Below are positions 7,383 through 17,073 of a stretch of DNA of 64,000 nt, piece by piece. Both the position numbers and the translations under genes were made by a program. Each line of letters starts with the position of its first letter. Positions within the stretch are counted from its first letter, which is position 1. The notes below the pieces were generated by a model that saw only the letters and a list, made by a program, of their open reading frames with translations, was not told the DNA's origin and ran no database searches. Source of the stretch: Bombilactobacillus apium (GTDB lineage Bacteria > Bacillota > Bacilli > Lactobacillales > Lactobacillaceae); the NCBI RefSeq assembly GCF_013385145.1, contig NZ_JABZEC010000001.1, positions 305,914 to 369,913 on the forward strand, read 5' to 3'.

Positions 7383-9897
7383 TTAGCTATTTTCCTCAGG
7401 CGTATCTAATGGTCGTAATTGGCCATCTGCGAGGGCTTCATCATATTGAAATGTATACTGGCCAATAAAATTGATATGCTCAAACATCAGTGGCGATAGT
7501 TTACCGATCATTTCATCGTCACATTGATACCCCTCCGTTTTCATCTTGTCAATAATTGCTGCTATATATAAGGTGTTCCAATAAATGATAGCATTGGTCA
7601 CCAGACTGAGCGCAGTTAATTGTTCCTCCATACCATCAAAATAAGTCTGATACAGTTTGCCTTTCCGGCCATAGAAAATGCTACGGCAGAGGGCGTGGCG
7701 GGCTTCCCCCTTATTAAGTTGCTCTAAAATTTGCCGGGCATAACCCTCATCGGAAAGATAGCGCAGTTGATGTTTCGTTTTATAAACTTTGCCATACTCC
7801 GTAATTGCTTTGCCTAGTTGGGTTGGATGGCCTTCCCGCTGTAAGGCTTGTGTTAATTCAGTGGCGTTGACCTTCCCTGATTTTAGCGAGGTGGCTACTC
7901 GGAGAATATCGTCCCAATTATCCGCAATTAATTGACGGTTAATCCGATTTTGAGAGACCTGGTTGAGAATTTGATAATCGGCCTGTGGATCACAACGCCA
8001 GAGCTTAGTCCCCTGATTATTTGCAATTCGGGGACTAAATTGAAAACCTAGGAGGCCAAACAACCCAAAAACTAAGTCACTGTAACCCGCAGTATCCGTC
8101 ATAATCTGCTGGGGTTCTAAATCACTGGTTTGATTCAAAAAACCTGCCAATAAATACAGCGAATTGCGTAAAGTTCCGGCCACGACCATACCATAAAAGC
8201 CAATGTATTGATCTGAAACGAAGTTGTAGAAAGTAATCCCCCAACCGCGACCAAAATAGCGCGGGCTGCGGCGTGACATAACGAATACCATCTGCTGAAG
8301 CCATTTGCCCGTCACCCCAAATTTGAGCGATTTTCAGTTGCCAATGGGCATTAATAATCCGGTGATTAGCCGCTGATAGGGTATCTAATCGCAAATATTG
8401 ATGGTCAATGTACAGGAGGCGGTCATATTTTAAATTGCGATCCGTCTTCTTGGCCACCGGTGAAATCCCGATATTACAAGCTTCTGCCAATAGTACGGCT
8501 AAGATACTGATATCTACATGCTTCATTTTGGTCTCCCCGGCATTCAGATGGGTAAAACAATGGGTTAACTGTAGCTGTTGATTCACTTCTAGCAGGAGAT
8601 CGGATAAATCGATCTTGGGAATTAACCGCCGGACGCGATTTCGAAAAGCCAATTCATCTTTGTGTTCTCGTACTTTGCGTAGTTTGGCAACCACAATTTT
8701 ATCGTGTCCATCAACTTGTTCAATCCGGCCCATCTCTGAAGCCGGCCAATTTTTTAGCGTTTCTTGATACGAAAGTTCTAAGTCAGTTTCAAGCATGTCA
8801 ACGGCTGCTTGGCCGGTTGCCGGCAAGTCTAATTGCTGAATTAAGATTGCTTTTTGCTGCTGCCAGGTGGCTTGATCAATCAAACAAGCCATCGGATCGG
8901 TGTATCGCTCGCTTTGGGTTACATAAATATCATGCCGTTTAAGGCCATGCATCAATTGCTCAATACCCGCAATTAGAACGCACTGATTCGTGAGGTTGGG
9001 GTGCTGGTGGATATAATACTGCCATTTTTTCGGGAGCTGGTCCTCGATCCTTTGAAACATCGGATAGGTAATTGGCCGAGGAAAACGCTGTTCAATTAAC
9101 CGCCAAACCGTTAAGCTGGCTTGACCATAGTGGGTACCGACAAAGTCAATCGTTGCTAATATATCGGGAATAAATTTTCTGAATTTGCGATAGGAGGTTA
9201 ACAATTCTTCAATGGCAATCGGCTCTTCATCATTATGCACCAGCTGATTCACCTGGGTCACAGCTGATTGAATATTATCCGGCCCATATTGTTGCAGGAT
9301 CGTTGGTCGTAAGGTTTGCTGATCAACGGTGTCGTCTAGGACTAAGCTTACAATTTTTGCTAAAGTTAACGCCGCATGATCTAAATCTTTTAAAGTGCGT
9401 ATCCGTTCCTTAGTTTCTTTATTCTTAGCGCGTTTAAAGAGCGCCTCGTAGAAGCGTGAAAGTGCCAATAGTTGCTCATCCATCACTCGTCGGCGATATT
9501 CGTAAATAAACGCGACTAGTAAGGCCGTTTGGCGGATTGGCTTCATTCGTTTAATCAGACTGGCTTTGGCGTTAAACGCATATTGGGCAAGCTGTTTTAG
9601 TTTACCTTCTGGAATCGTGGCTAATTGCCAACTGTCGGTTTGAAACTGTTCAAATTGTCGTAGCCGTTGAAAACCACGTTGAATCTCCTTGCGACTTTCA
9701 TCCATTACCGGCTTTCGCAGGACATCCATGCGAATCGTGGCGCCATCCACAGGCGTTTCAACCGCCATTAATAGTTTTTTTAATTGGTGAATCTCAGCCG
9801 CCGTTGGCATCGCAGCGATAGCTTGATCGATTTGCTCAGCAGCTAATTCAATGATTTGGCTGACAAAGCGTTCAAAAGTCGTGATTCCTGGTAACAA
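7383..9897 (-). pseudogene. tnpA: Tn3-family transposase, truncated and frameshifted
   Basis: Two overlapping frames (9897-8122 and 8315-7383) together cover most of a Tn3 transposase. The first begins at LLPGITTFERFV, roughly residue 150 in the family, so the N-terminus is lost, and contains GDGQMASADGIRYV with the catalytic Asp. The second holds DTAGYSDLVFGLFGLLGF. They are separated by a one-base slip near 8.28 kb. Full-length members have about 960-1000 residues. Not expected to transpose. Confidence 0.88.
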
Positions 9898-10050
9898 GAT
9901 TTTTTCATCTATTTAGTAATGAATGTTTGAGCCATACAAGTGAAATTAGAGTATTTTTGGGGTGTAGTTTTTGCAAATAAAAAGCCTATACATCGAGGGC
10001 AAGCTTAGTTTGGGTCGGATTGTCACCAATGCCAACTGTGGTGTATAAGC

Positions 10051-10376
10051 CTAATTACTTTCGTCAATTGAATACGGCCAAACTTCTTTTTCAGTCGTAA
10101 ATTGGTGGAAGATTTGGTTAATTTGTAAGTTACGTTCGATATAGAGATTCATGCATGGTGGGAAAATCCACAGTCGCGGATCATTAGGTAAATCACGTTT
10201 ACGTGAGACATTGGCTTTGATATGAAATAATTGCTTGGCTTCGAGTGAAGTAGCCAAAATTAGGCCGCCATTGGTGTTTTTAGCTTCGCTAAGGACAACT
10301 AAGGGGATTCACAGTCCCCGAGCCAGTGCTTCACAACTGGCATAGAAGCTTTTGTTGTCGATTAGAAAGAACAAAA
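10051..10376 (-). pseudogene. Y-family DNA polymerase (UmuC/ImpB-like), N-terminal fragment
   Basis: Frame pieces read LIDNKSFYASCEALARGL, then a stop, IPLVVLSEAKNTNGGLILA, then an uninterrupted part ending in PYSIDES. This matches the palm start of plasmid UmuC/UvrX polymerases: the first Asp plus FYASCE, and the second carboxylate pair in SIDES. The gene stops just after SIDES and about two thirds of the family length is missing. It abuts the truncated Tn3 element. Confidence 0.7.
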
Positions 10377-10413
10377 CTGATTTAAAATAGTCGAAAGTCA
10401 CTTATAGTCACGC

Positions 10414-10538
10414 TATAATGTGGGTAAGAAAAAGGAAGCCCCGCTGATAATAGGACTTCCCATGTAGAGCCGTTTAAGACGGTGGCTGCATTTGGTTAAA
10501 TAACCGCTAGCTTGCCAGAGCTAAGGCGGTTATTTTTT
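10414..10538 (+). ncRNA. Structured small RNA, orphan type I antitoxin-like
   Basis: A TATAAT box at 10414-10419 is followed by hairpins (GGAAG...CTTCC near 10434-10461, then AGCCGTTTAAGACGGTGGCT) and a terminator with AATAACCGC paired to GCGGTTATT plus a T run (10497-10538). This organisation resembles Fst/Lpt-type antitoxin RNAs. No toxin ORF is seen on the opposite strand; higA ends 43 bases away. The class is uncertain. Confidence 0.45.
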
Positions 10539-10580
10539 GTCTGATTTTTGATCAGCTCAATAATTTATAACTTTTATCTT

Positions 10581-10877
10581 TTACGCATATTGATATGGTT
10601 TTATTTTAATGTAAGAACTGGCATGTGCACTTTTTTCATTGCGAAAATCAATCTCGTTTTGGAGATTAAAAAAATACTTATCGGATACTCCAAAAAATCT
10701 CCCCAATCTGATTGAGGTATCAATAGTGATTCTTCTGCGACCGTGTAAGATATCTTGAATCCTCGAGGTTGCTACGCCAATATTCTTGGCTAAAGCATAG
10801 GTCGAGATGTCTAAGGGCCTCATAAATTCTTCTTTTAAAATTTCACTAATTGTTGGTGTTGGTATTTTTGTGGTCAT
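10581..10877 (-). CDS. higA: HigA-type antitoxin
   Basis: 98 residues. A HigA-family XRE HTH (STYALAKNIGVATSRIQDILHGRRRITIDTSIRLGRFFGVSDKYF) follows the conserved PTPTISEILKEEFMRPLDIS start. Preceded by the toxin gene with a 14-base gap and GGAGGAAAAAT as ribosome binding site. It should neutralise the toxin and repress the operon through the dyad over the -10 region. Confidence 0.93.
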   Translation of the reverse strand: MTTKIPTPTISEILKEEFMRPLDISTYALAKNIGVATSRIQDILHGRRRITIDTSIRLGRFFGVSDKYFFNLQNEIDFRNEKSAHASSYIKIKPYQYA

Positions 10878-10891
10878 TTTATTTTTCCTCC

Positions 10892-11179
10892 TTAGTGGTG
10901 ATAATCAGTAATTTCTACATTATAAAAGCAATTCCTATCTTTGAAATTAAAACAAATTCGATATTGATTATTAATTCTAATACTATATTGACCTTCGCGA
11001 TTACCGTGTAATTGTTCCAAATGATTTGCTGGCGGTATTCGTAAATCATTAATATTTTCGGCGCTATCAATCATAATTAATTTGCGCAAACTTATTTTTT
11101 GGATATCTTGCGGTAATTTCTTTGAAAAATTCTGGTTATATATTTTTTTGGTTTCTTTATCAGCAAAATCTTTTATCAT
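10892..11179 (-). CDS. higB: HigB-type toxin (RelE/ParE superfamily)
   Basis: Family members start MIK-F-DKETKKIF, which fixes the start at 11179 (MIKDFADKETKKIYN) rather than an upstream ATG at 11242 that lies inside the promoter. About 95 residues: KLPQDIQKISLRKLIMIDSAENINDLRIPP and the C-terminal basic core QYSIRINNQYRICFNF are typical of HigB ribosome-dependent mRNA interferases. It appears intact. Confidence 0.9.
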   Translation of the reverse strand: MIKDFADKETKKIYNQNFSKKLPQDIQKISLRKLIMIDSAENINDLRIPPANHLEQLHGNREGQYSIRINNQYRICFNFKDRNCFYNVEITDYHH

Positions 11180-11233
11180 GACAAAATTAGATACTTTCTG
11201 TAGACTAAACTGTCCTACTACTTCTGCCTTTTT

Positions 11234-11261
11234 ATTATACACGTAATAAGTGTATATGCAA
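11234..11261 (-). promoter_or_regulatory. higBA promoter with operator dyad
   Basis: On the minus strand TTGCAT (11256-11261) and TATAAT (11234-11239) are spaced by 16 bp. The dyad ATACAC...GTGTAT (11237-11255) fills the spacer and overlaps the -10 box, as expected for HigA autorepression. Confidence 0.75.
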
Positions 11262-11428
11262 CTCAGTTAAAAATAGTATCTTTTGGGTGTACCCTGAGAT
11301 AACGCTTTGTGTTATAGTGAATTAGCGAGCAAAGAACAGGAAAATAAAGACTATTGACCTATTCTTTTACTTTTGCAGCATGTGTTATTTATACATGTTC
11401 ATTCTGTTTTTTAGAAAGAGGTCACAAA

Positions 11429-12101
11429 ATGCAAGTTGGCTATGCATGAGTCAGTACGTTGGATCAAAATCTAGAAAAACAACTGACTAGTTTAAAAAAA
11501 GCCGGGGTGAAAAAAATTTTCTGGGAAAAAATTTCTGGAAAAGATATCAATCGATCGGCTTTGAAAAATATGCTGAATTACATTCACGAAGATGATCAAG
11601 TAATCGTTTTGAGTTTGGATCGACTAGGACGAAATAACCAAGATATTTTGGATATAATTGAGTACATTGAGCATAAAAAAGTTGTGCTGCGTGTTTTAAA
11701 TCTACCTACCTTTGATAATGTTCAAGATGAAAATTTACAACGGCTCTTAACCAATCTAGTTTTAGAGATTTACAAGTATACGGCTGAAAATGAGCGGATC
11801 GAGATCCGTGAACGGCAACGTCAGGGAATTGAACTAGCTAAACAGCATGGTGTTTATCAAGGAGGGCCCCCCAATATACGTCCGATTCTAAAAATCTACA
11901 AAAAAGGCATACTTATGAACGAATCGTTGAACTTTTACATACTAAACAACAAGGACAAAAATTACGGTTGCTGAGATTGCACGAGATAATGGTGTTTTAC
12001 GTAATCTGGTTTACAAGATCAAAAACAATTATCTCAACAACAGGAACATTATGTTATATGATTCTTTACCACCAAACATTAAACCAGCTAATAGCCAATA
12101 A
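11429..12101 (+). pseudogene. Serine recombinase, inactivated
   Basis: ATG at 11429 opens MQVGYA, then TGA at 11447 stands where the family has Arg (GYARVST). The remaining frame from 11450 covers the catalytic domain (SLDRLGRNNQDI, ENERIEIRERQRQGIELA). At a C6 run near 11870 and an A5 run near 11955 the frame slips twice, after which the C-terminal HTH (ITVAEIARDNGVLRNLVYKIK) can still be read. Three lesions, so not functional. A hairpin with a T run follows near 12105-12137. Confidence 0.85.
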
Positions 12102-12156
12102 AAAGCCGACTGATAATTCTGGCTGTCAGTTTTTTGCGTGACTTAGCGACCTAAAT

Positions 12157-12567
12157 TCAACTAGCACCAAAGATAGATTCATATATATATAAATGTGCAC
12201 TGGTATTACCTCTTCTAAAAAAATCACTTAATGTGACCCGCTTTTCTGTAACTGTACACTTTAATAGAATATAATTAACCAGCAAATTATTTTGCTGAAC
12301 TCCAATTAATGCATGCTTATTTAAGACATTCTCAATGTAATTTATAATCTCATACAAGCACTTGCTCCCGTGAAGTCTAGTGTTCATAAAAATTTTTACA
12401 GTCACAACTTTTTTATTCACATCGTCTAAGTTAAAAATAATAAAACTGGCTATTCTTTTACCTCGATATTTACATTGATACCACTCCATCTTGCCAGTAC
12501 CCACCATATCAGTATGCCACCAACAACGAATAGTACGATTTTTTTTGGCTTTTATTATATCAATCAT
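12157..12567 (-). CDS. GNAT-like protein (peptide locus 2)
   Basis: About 136 residues. It ends in a pattern seen in GNAT folds (VKIFMNT, a helix with ENVLNKHALIGVQQNN, then LLVNYILLKCTVTEKRVTLSDFF). Similarity is weak and it may be a distant acyltransferase or a non-catalytic relative. Start ATG at 12567 with GAGGAAAG. It sits 20 bases after the neighbouring GNAT-like gene, so they form an operon tail. Confidence 0.45.
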   Translation of the reverse strand: MIDIIKAKKNRTIRCWWHTDMVGTGKMEWYQCKYRGKRIASFIIFNLDDVNKKVVTVKIFMNTRLHGSKCLYEIINYIENVLNKHALIGVQQNNLLVNYILLKCTVTEKRVTLSDFFRRGNTSAHLYIYESIFGAS

Positions 12568-12586
12568 ATCTTTCCTCAAACAATCT

Positions 12587-13042
12587 TTATATTAATTCAT
12601 CCTCATTTTTAAAGAGCTCTAGTATATCTTTTTTGTCTAATTGATAAAAACATATTCCTCTTCCAAGAATATCCACATCCTTAATCTCACCACAGAAATT
12701 AAAATTAAAATTATTTGCAAGATTAATCATTAGCTTATTAGTATTGTATATTTTTATGAGCAGGAAATTTACCTTCATATCAAAAAATAAGAACACTAAA
12801 ACTTTTTTGAATACTGCTTGTGTAAATATTGAAAAATGTTGTAAATATATAATTGGCTCTGAAAATTGAACATTATTATCTCGTGTAATATTGGCAATAA
12901 ATACTCCTAGCCGGTGATTACCAGAATAAATAATATAAGTGTCTATTATTAAAGAACGTTTACCAATGTTATTCGTATTATAGCAGGCTTTTAAATACAA
13001 ACGATCACTATCAGTCAAAGCTTCTTTGAATTCGATAAGCAT
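12587..13042 (-). CDS. GNAT-family acyltransferase (peptide locus 2)
   Basis: 151 residues. The C-terminal pattern KIYNTNKLMINLANNFNFNFCGEIKDVDILGRGICFYQLDKKDIL corresponds to the N-xxAxxxxxxxxxF-GE...Y-L-K-DI tail of RimJ/RimL-like acetyltransferases. The acyl-CoA pyrophosphate loop is poorly conserved. Start ATG with GAGGAGCTAAC. Follows the carrier protein gene by 9 bases; an acyl group on that carrier is a plausible donor, an inference only. Confidence 0.6.
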   Translation of the reverse strand: MLIEFKEALTDSDRLYLKACYNTNNIGKRSLIIDTYIIYSGNHRLGVFIANITRDNNVQFSEPIIYLQHFSIFTQAVFKKVLVFLFFDMKVNFLLIKIYNTNKLMINLANNFNFNFCGEIKDVDILGRGICFYQLDKKDILELFKNEDELI

Positions 13043-13051
13043 GTTAGCTCC

Positions 13052-13318
13052 TCAATCCTTATTCTGTAATAAATTAATTTGTTGTCCAATTTCTTTTTTA
13101 ATTGTTTGGAAATCCACCTTGTCATTAAATAAGTTTGGGCTTGTAGTGAGCTTTATTTTAAATTTTCTTTCAAGATCAATAATTAGTGAGATGTATGATA
13201 ATGAATCAATCAATAAGTCATCCCTTACCCTTGAATTATTATTAATATCTTCAATTTTTATTTCATTAGGCGTATATTTTAATATTATTTTTTTAATATA
13301 TATTTCATCAATAATCAT
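13052..13318 (-). CDS. Acyl/peptidyl carrier protein (peptide locus 2, second)
   Basis: About 88 residues with the phosphopantetheine attachment site DSLSYISLIIDLE in a four-helix carrier fold. Start ATG at 13318 with GGAATGG; a TTG at 13333 is also in frame. It overlaps the 3' end of the adenylating enzyme gene, which suggests the enzyme loads this carrier. Confidence 0.85.
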   Translation of the reverse strand: MIIDEIYIKKIILKYTPNEIKIEDINNNSRVRDDLLIDSLSYISLIIDLERKFKIKLTTSPNLFNDKVDFQTIKKEIGQQINLLQNKD

Positions 13319-14661
13319 GTTTTTCCATTCCAACTTTCCCCAATCCTAACAGAGAAACTTTATCCGTATATTGTTCAATTTTTCGAGGTATCTTTAATGT
13401 ATCTAAGTTTTTCCTTGCAAATTCATATAAATTACTTTCAACAAACTTAAAATTCTCGTTCATCACGACTTTTGCTACCGGTACTTCTCCTAAAACTTCA
13501 TTTTTTGTTTTTTCCACAAATACATGTTTTACACTGGGCATTCTCTCCAGGACTGTCTCAATCTCTTCTGGATAGATATTTACGCCACCTGAAATAATCA
13601 CATTCTTTTTTCGTCCAAGGATATAAATATAACCATTGGAATCTACTTTAGCCATGTCTCCAGTCTGAAACCAACCGTCATGTGTTAATTTTAAGGGAGA
13701 TAATTGATAGTCTTCGTTTAGATACCCTAGAGCGAGGTATTGTATTGACTCTTCACTTGCAACTCATCTTTCATGATTCTTATATTCCACTCAGGGCAAG
13801 CTTTTCCAACCGATCCAGGTGGACATGCTTTATCATTGGGGCCTCCCATACAAAAAACTCCTAGAGTTTCTGTCAACCCATACATTGGGAAAAAAGCTTC
13901 TCTATTTATTAACCCATTAATGTGCTTTAAGTGTTCAAAGTCAATTTTTTCTCCCCCAACGGCAACTGCCTTTACTCCTACAGACCTCCAGTTATACCCG
14001 ACCTTATCTAGAATGCGCAATATGGTTGGGGTAATACCCATAAAATCATAACTATTACTAAGATTCTGCATTAAATCAGGAATATTAAATGGAATTTGAT
14101 TAATTTTTAAAGTTCCCTGAGATATGGCTACTGGTAAAAGTTGTGAGAAGAGTACAGCCGTTGATGAAATTGGCAAAGAAACAAGTTCTATTGTTTCTTT
14201 GTTAAGCTTAAATTTTCTAGACATGTAATTTACATGATGAACCACGCTATTAAGAGAAATAACCACACTCTTAGGTGTCCTGGTTGACCCACTGGTATTA
14301 ATTAGCATTGCAATGTTATTACTTAGCTTTGACTTATCACATATTTCATTCCAAATAGTGTTAATGTCAGGTAAATAATTAAGAGCAGGTGTATTGTTGT
14401 GGGAAATTATTTTTTTAGTAACTCATCAGTAATTACAATCGTATTTTTCCTAACTTTTAATTGTTTTCCAGTATAAAATGAGAACGTTTTACCAGATAGC
14501 CATGTTGCAAAAACACAAGTAATCATGTTCTTGGCACTAGTAGTCGTCAACATTATCTCAGTTTTGTTTCTATTAGATTTCAAGAATCCATACAATTCGC
14601 ACACATCTTTGGAAATTTTCTTCCAAGTTTTTCCTTCAATTATTTCTTTTACTTGAATCAT
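13308..14661 (-). pseudogene. Acyl-adenylating enzyme (ANL superfamily), two frameshifts
   Basis: Three frame pieces form one AMP-forming ligase of about 450 residues: 14661-14407 (N-terminus), 14308-13727 (INTSGSTRTPKSVV phosphate loop, AVAVGGEKI, FPMYGLTETLG) and 13655-13308 (TGDMAKVDSNGYIYILGRKKNVIISGGVNIYPEEIE, lid domain with catalytic-Lys region GLGKVGM). The first slip is at an A7 run near 14410, the second near 13740. It is short for the family but has all core motifs. It likely activated a carboxylic acid for the adjacent carrier protein. If the slips are sequencing errors, the gene is functional. Confidence 0.85.
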
Positions 14662-15522
14662 AATATTCGCTCCCTATATATGCCAATAAATATTTATCCT
14701 GCTCCTTCAGTTTTTCTATTACATTTTGAACTTCCTGTCGGTCCAAAATATTTTGAGTTATTGAATATTTATATAAACACACGCGCAGAAGAATCCATTG
14801 CTGTTGCCATAAAGTTAAATTAGATAATAGATCAATTTTTCTGGTTTTTTCACAAATTATCTTTACTGTTGCCATGCGTGTAGCAGGGATATTACTATCT
14901 GCTAAGTTATATGCCATTTTACGTGCGTCCTTTATTGAAAGTCCTTTGACAAAATCATTTAATTCAGTCCAAGGAACGAATATTTTTCTTATTTTCATCA
15001 ACTCGCTAAATATAGTATCCAAAGATCTATTTATAACTATCCATTGAAGCAAATTTTGAAAATTAATTTTCAAAATTCTCACATCGTTCATGTTATTATC
15101 TATACATATTTCACCAGACATCGATTTGATGGGGTTTGAAGGCACATATGAATCAAAAACTCTCATTGTTTTTCCCCCACAGACGTAAGGAGAACAAAAT
15201 GATGGTAGTTCAAGTTCTCTGATGTGGTATAAACAGAAGCATATTTTAGATAACGTACAGGTAAGTTAATAACAAACGGTTATGTAATTTTGCTTAATGA
15301 TATATTATTAAAACTTTCAACTTTGGTATCACGGCCAATGTAATTTAGAATAATGTCATTGACATTGGTATCAAAAGTAAGGTTCTCTTTATTTAATTGT
15401 ATATTCAAGAATCCTGGGTCAACCATTAAAAATTCCTCTGGAACCTTTACACCATATATTCTTTCTATAGCCAACATGATGGGGCCACTCAAACACTGCA
15501 TAGCAGGCTTACTTTCAGCCAT
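14636..15522 (-). pseudogene. BtrH_N-like cysteine acyltransferase candidate, disrupted
   Basis: Two pieces make a protein of about 295 residues. The first (15522-15280) begins with QCLSGPIMLAIERIYGVKVPEE, a Cys-led helix like that of BtrH_N proteins; the frame then meets TAA at 15280-15282 but continues in frame to YHHFVLLTSVGE (putative catalytic His), then slips at an A5 run near 15170 into the second piece starting MRVFDSYVPSNPI (putative Asp). Cys-His-Asp order fits BtrH-type transfer of an acyl group from a carrier protein to an amine. The family call is from pattern only. Confidence 0.5.
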
Positions 15523-15542
15523 GGTATCCCCCTTTCTATCGT

Positions 15543-16331
15543 CTAAAAGACTTCAAATGAGCCGTTTGTTTTTTCATACTTAATGCTATATTGAAAAATA
15601 CAAATACCTATGATTAGCCACATAAGGTTGACGGCAATATAAGTTAATATTAAATCTATCGGAATGCTGTGTTGTAAATATATTAGCCTCGATATTTCAA
15701 TACCAGAAACAAATGGAATAACATTTTGAAACGGGCTGAACAATGGAATAGTTATATTTCCAATTAATAATAAAGCTGTTTGGATTGTTGTTGTCCACTG
15801 TCCAACACGCTTTACATGTATGGAAACTGCACCAAATATAAATCCAATACCAGACATTCCAATATTTGAGAGTATAGAAATTAAGAGTAATTGTATTACT
15901 AACGTTAAAGCCTTTAATAAAGTTAACTTAATTGAAAACGCAGACAGTGTTATAATTACAAGAAAATAAAATATACCAAGAATATTATTAACCCCACTGC
16001 GAATTATAATCAAAAGCCACAGGGGGTGGGGACTTTGTAGTTCAGACTCTAATATTCCCGCCTTCGCATCAGACTCAATCGAATCGGATGCTGCATCCAT
16101 TCCTAGAATACCGGCATTCCAGTAAAGGTATCCTATTAATATTAAGACCTTTCCTGTTACTACAGAAGTATGATAATACGCAGCCATCGTTGGAGAGCTT
16201 GCAATATATATAACAATAAGATAGGTTACAGTATATATTGCGATACTGCTTAGAAACTGTATCTTATACTTTGTTCTCACTTCAAATTCTCTTAGTGCTT
16301 CCATTTTAATCATTCGCATAATTCCACTCAT
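15543..16331 (-). CDS. ABC-2-type exporter permease (peptide locus 2)
   Basis: 262 residues with six hydrophobic segments and a cytoplasmic N-terminus (MIKMEALREFEVRTKYKIQFL) typical of ABC-2 transporter membrane subunits. ATG with GGAGGGATAAT, 4 bases after the ATPase gene. Expected to export the locus product together with the adjacent ATPase. Confidence 0.85.
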   Translation of the reverse strand: MSGIMRMIKMEALREFEVRTKYKIQFLSSIAIYTVTYLIVIYIASSPTMAAYYHTSVVTGKVLILIGYLYWNAGILGMDAASDSIESDAKAGILESELQSPHPLWLLIIIRSGVNNILGIFYFLVIITLSAFSIKLTLLKALTLVIQLLLISILSNIGMSGIGFIFGAVSIHVKRVGQWTTTIQTALLLIGNITIPLFSPFQNVIPFVSGIEISRLIYLQHSIPIDLILTYIAVNLMWLIIGICIFQYSIKYEKTNGSFEVF

Positions 16332-16334
16332 ATA

Positions 16335-17057
16335 TTATCCCTCCTTTTTAAATGATTGATGATATAGGTCAATCAAATCTTCATGGCTCGCTGGTGAGTT
16401 CAACTTTGCGATAATATGTCCTTCTCTGATGAACACGTAACCATCACAAACGCTTGTTAAAAGATTTACATCGTGAGAAGATACAAGCACTTTTTGATGC
16501 CCATTGTTTTTGGTTAAGTTTAATACATGTTTTAACCCATCCTGTGCGTCAATATCTAATCCATTTGATGGTTCATCTAAAAGTATCAATTTTGTTTTAA
16601 GTGCCAGTGCATTTAATAGAGCTGCTGATTTTTTTTGCCCTGTTGACATTTTGTCATAGTCACGATGAATTAAATTCTTCATTTCAAGGGCCTGCGCCAT
16701 ACTTTCAAAGTAATCTAATCCATCTTTGTAATTCACATTTTTTAAACCACAAAAATATCTGAAATTATCAATTAACGAGAGTCTATTAATTAATCCTCGT
16801 TCGCCAGCCGGTACATATAGTGTGTTTTTCAATGCCCACCGGTTATAATCAGACTGCTTGTTAGCATCATTCAATAGTATCTTCCCAGAATTTGGTAATA
16901 GCACTCCGCTTATCACCCTCATTAGAGTGGATTTTCCTGCACCATTCGGGCCAACTAACCCTATTACCTTACTATCTAAATTTATTGATAGATTAATATC
17001 AAATAATACTTGTCTTGCGCTATACTTTTTACTTAGATTCTGAATTTCAATTTGCAT
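16335..17057 (-). CDS. ABC transporter ATPase (peptide locus 2)
   Basis: About 240 residues: Walker A GLVGPNGAGKST, signature variant MSTGQKKSAALLNAL, Walker B KLILLDEPSNGLDI and a switch His in VSSHD. The start at 17057 (MQIEIQNLSKKYSA) has GGAAAGGTGG upstream; an earlier ATG at 17081 overlaps the previous gene. Partner of the permease at 15543-16331. Confidence 0.92.
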   Translation of the reverse strand: MQIEIQNLSKKYSARQVLFDINLSINLDSKVIGLVGPNGAGKSTLMRVISGVLLPNSGKILLNDANKQSDYNRWALKNTLYVPAGERGLINRLSLIDNFRYFCGLKNVNYKDGLDYFESMAQALEMKNLIHRDYDKMSTGQKKSAALLNALALKTKLILLDEPSNGLDIDAQDGLKHVLNLTKNNGHQKVLVSSHDVNLLTSVCDGYVFIREGHIIAKLNSPASHEDLIDLYHQSFKKEG

Positions 17058-17073
17058 AAATACACCACCTTTC

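Larger units (their letters stand above)
7222..9897 (-). mobile_element. Tn3-family transposon remnant
   Basis: Begins with GGGGTCAATGGAAC, which has the GGGGTC start typical of Tn3-family terminal repeats, inserted inside the IS30 fragment. The transposase pseudogene fills most of the element. The opposite terminal repeat was not found; the element ends at about 9897 where the transposase N-terminus is missing. An additional 14-bp inverted repeat at 7270-7309 looks like a terminator. Confidence 0.75.

Noticed and set aside
7182..7409. 75-codon plus-strand ORF
   Set aside because: Spans the IS30/Tn3 junction and a terminator hairpin; no ribosome binding site.
13773..14051. 92-codon plus-strand ORF
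   Set aside because: Shadow of the adenylating-enzyme pseudogene.
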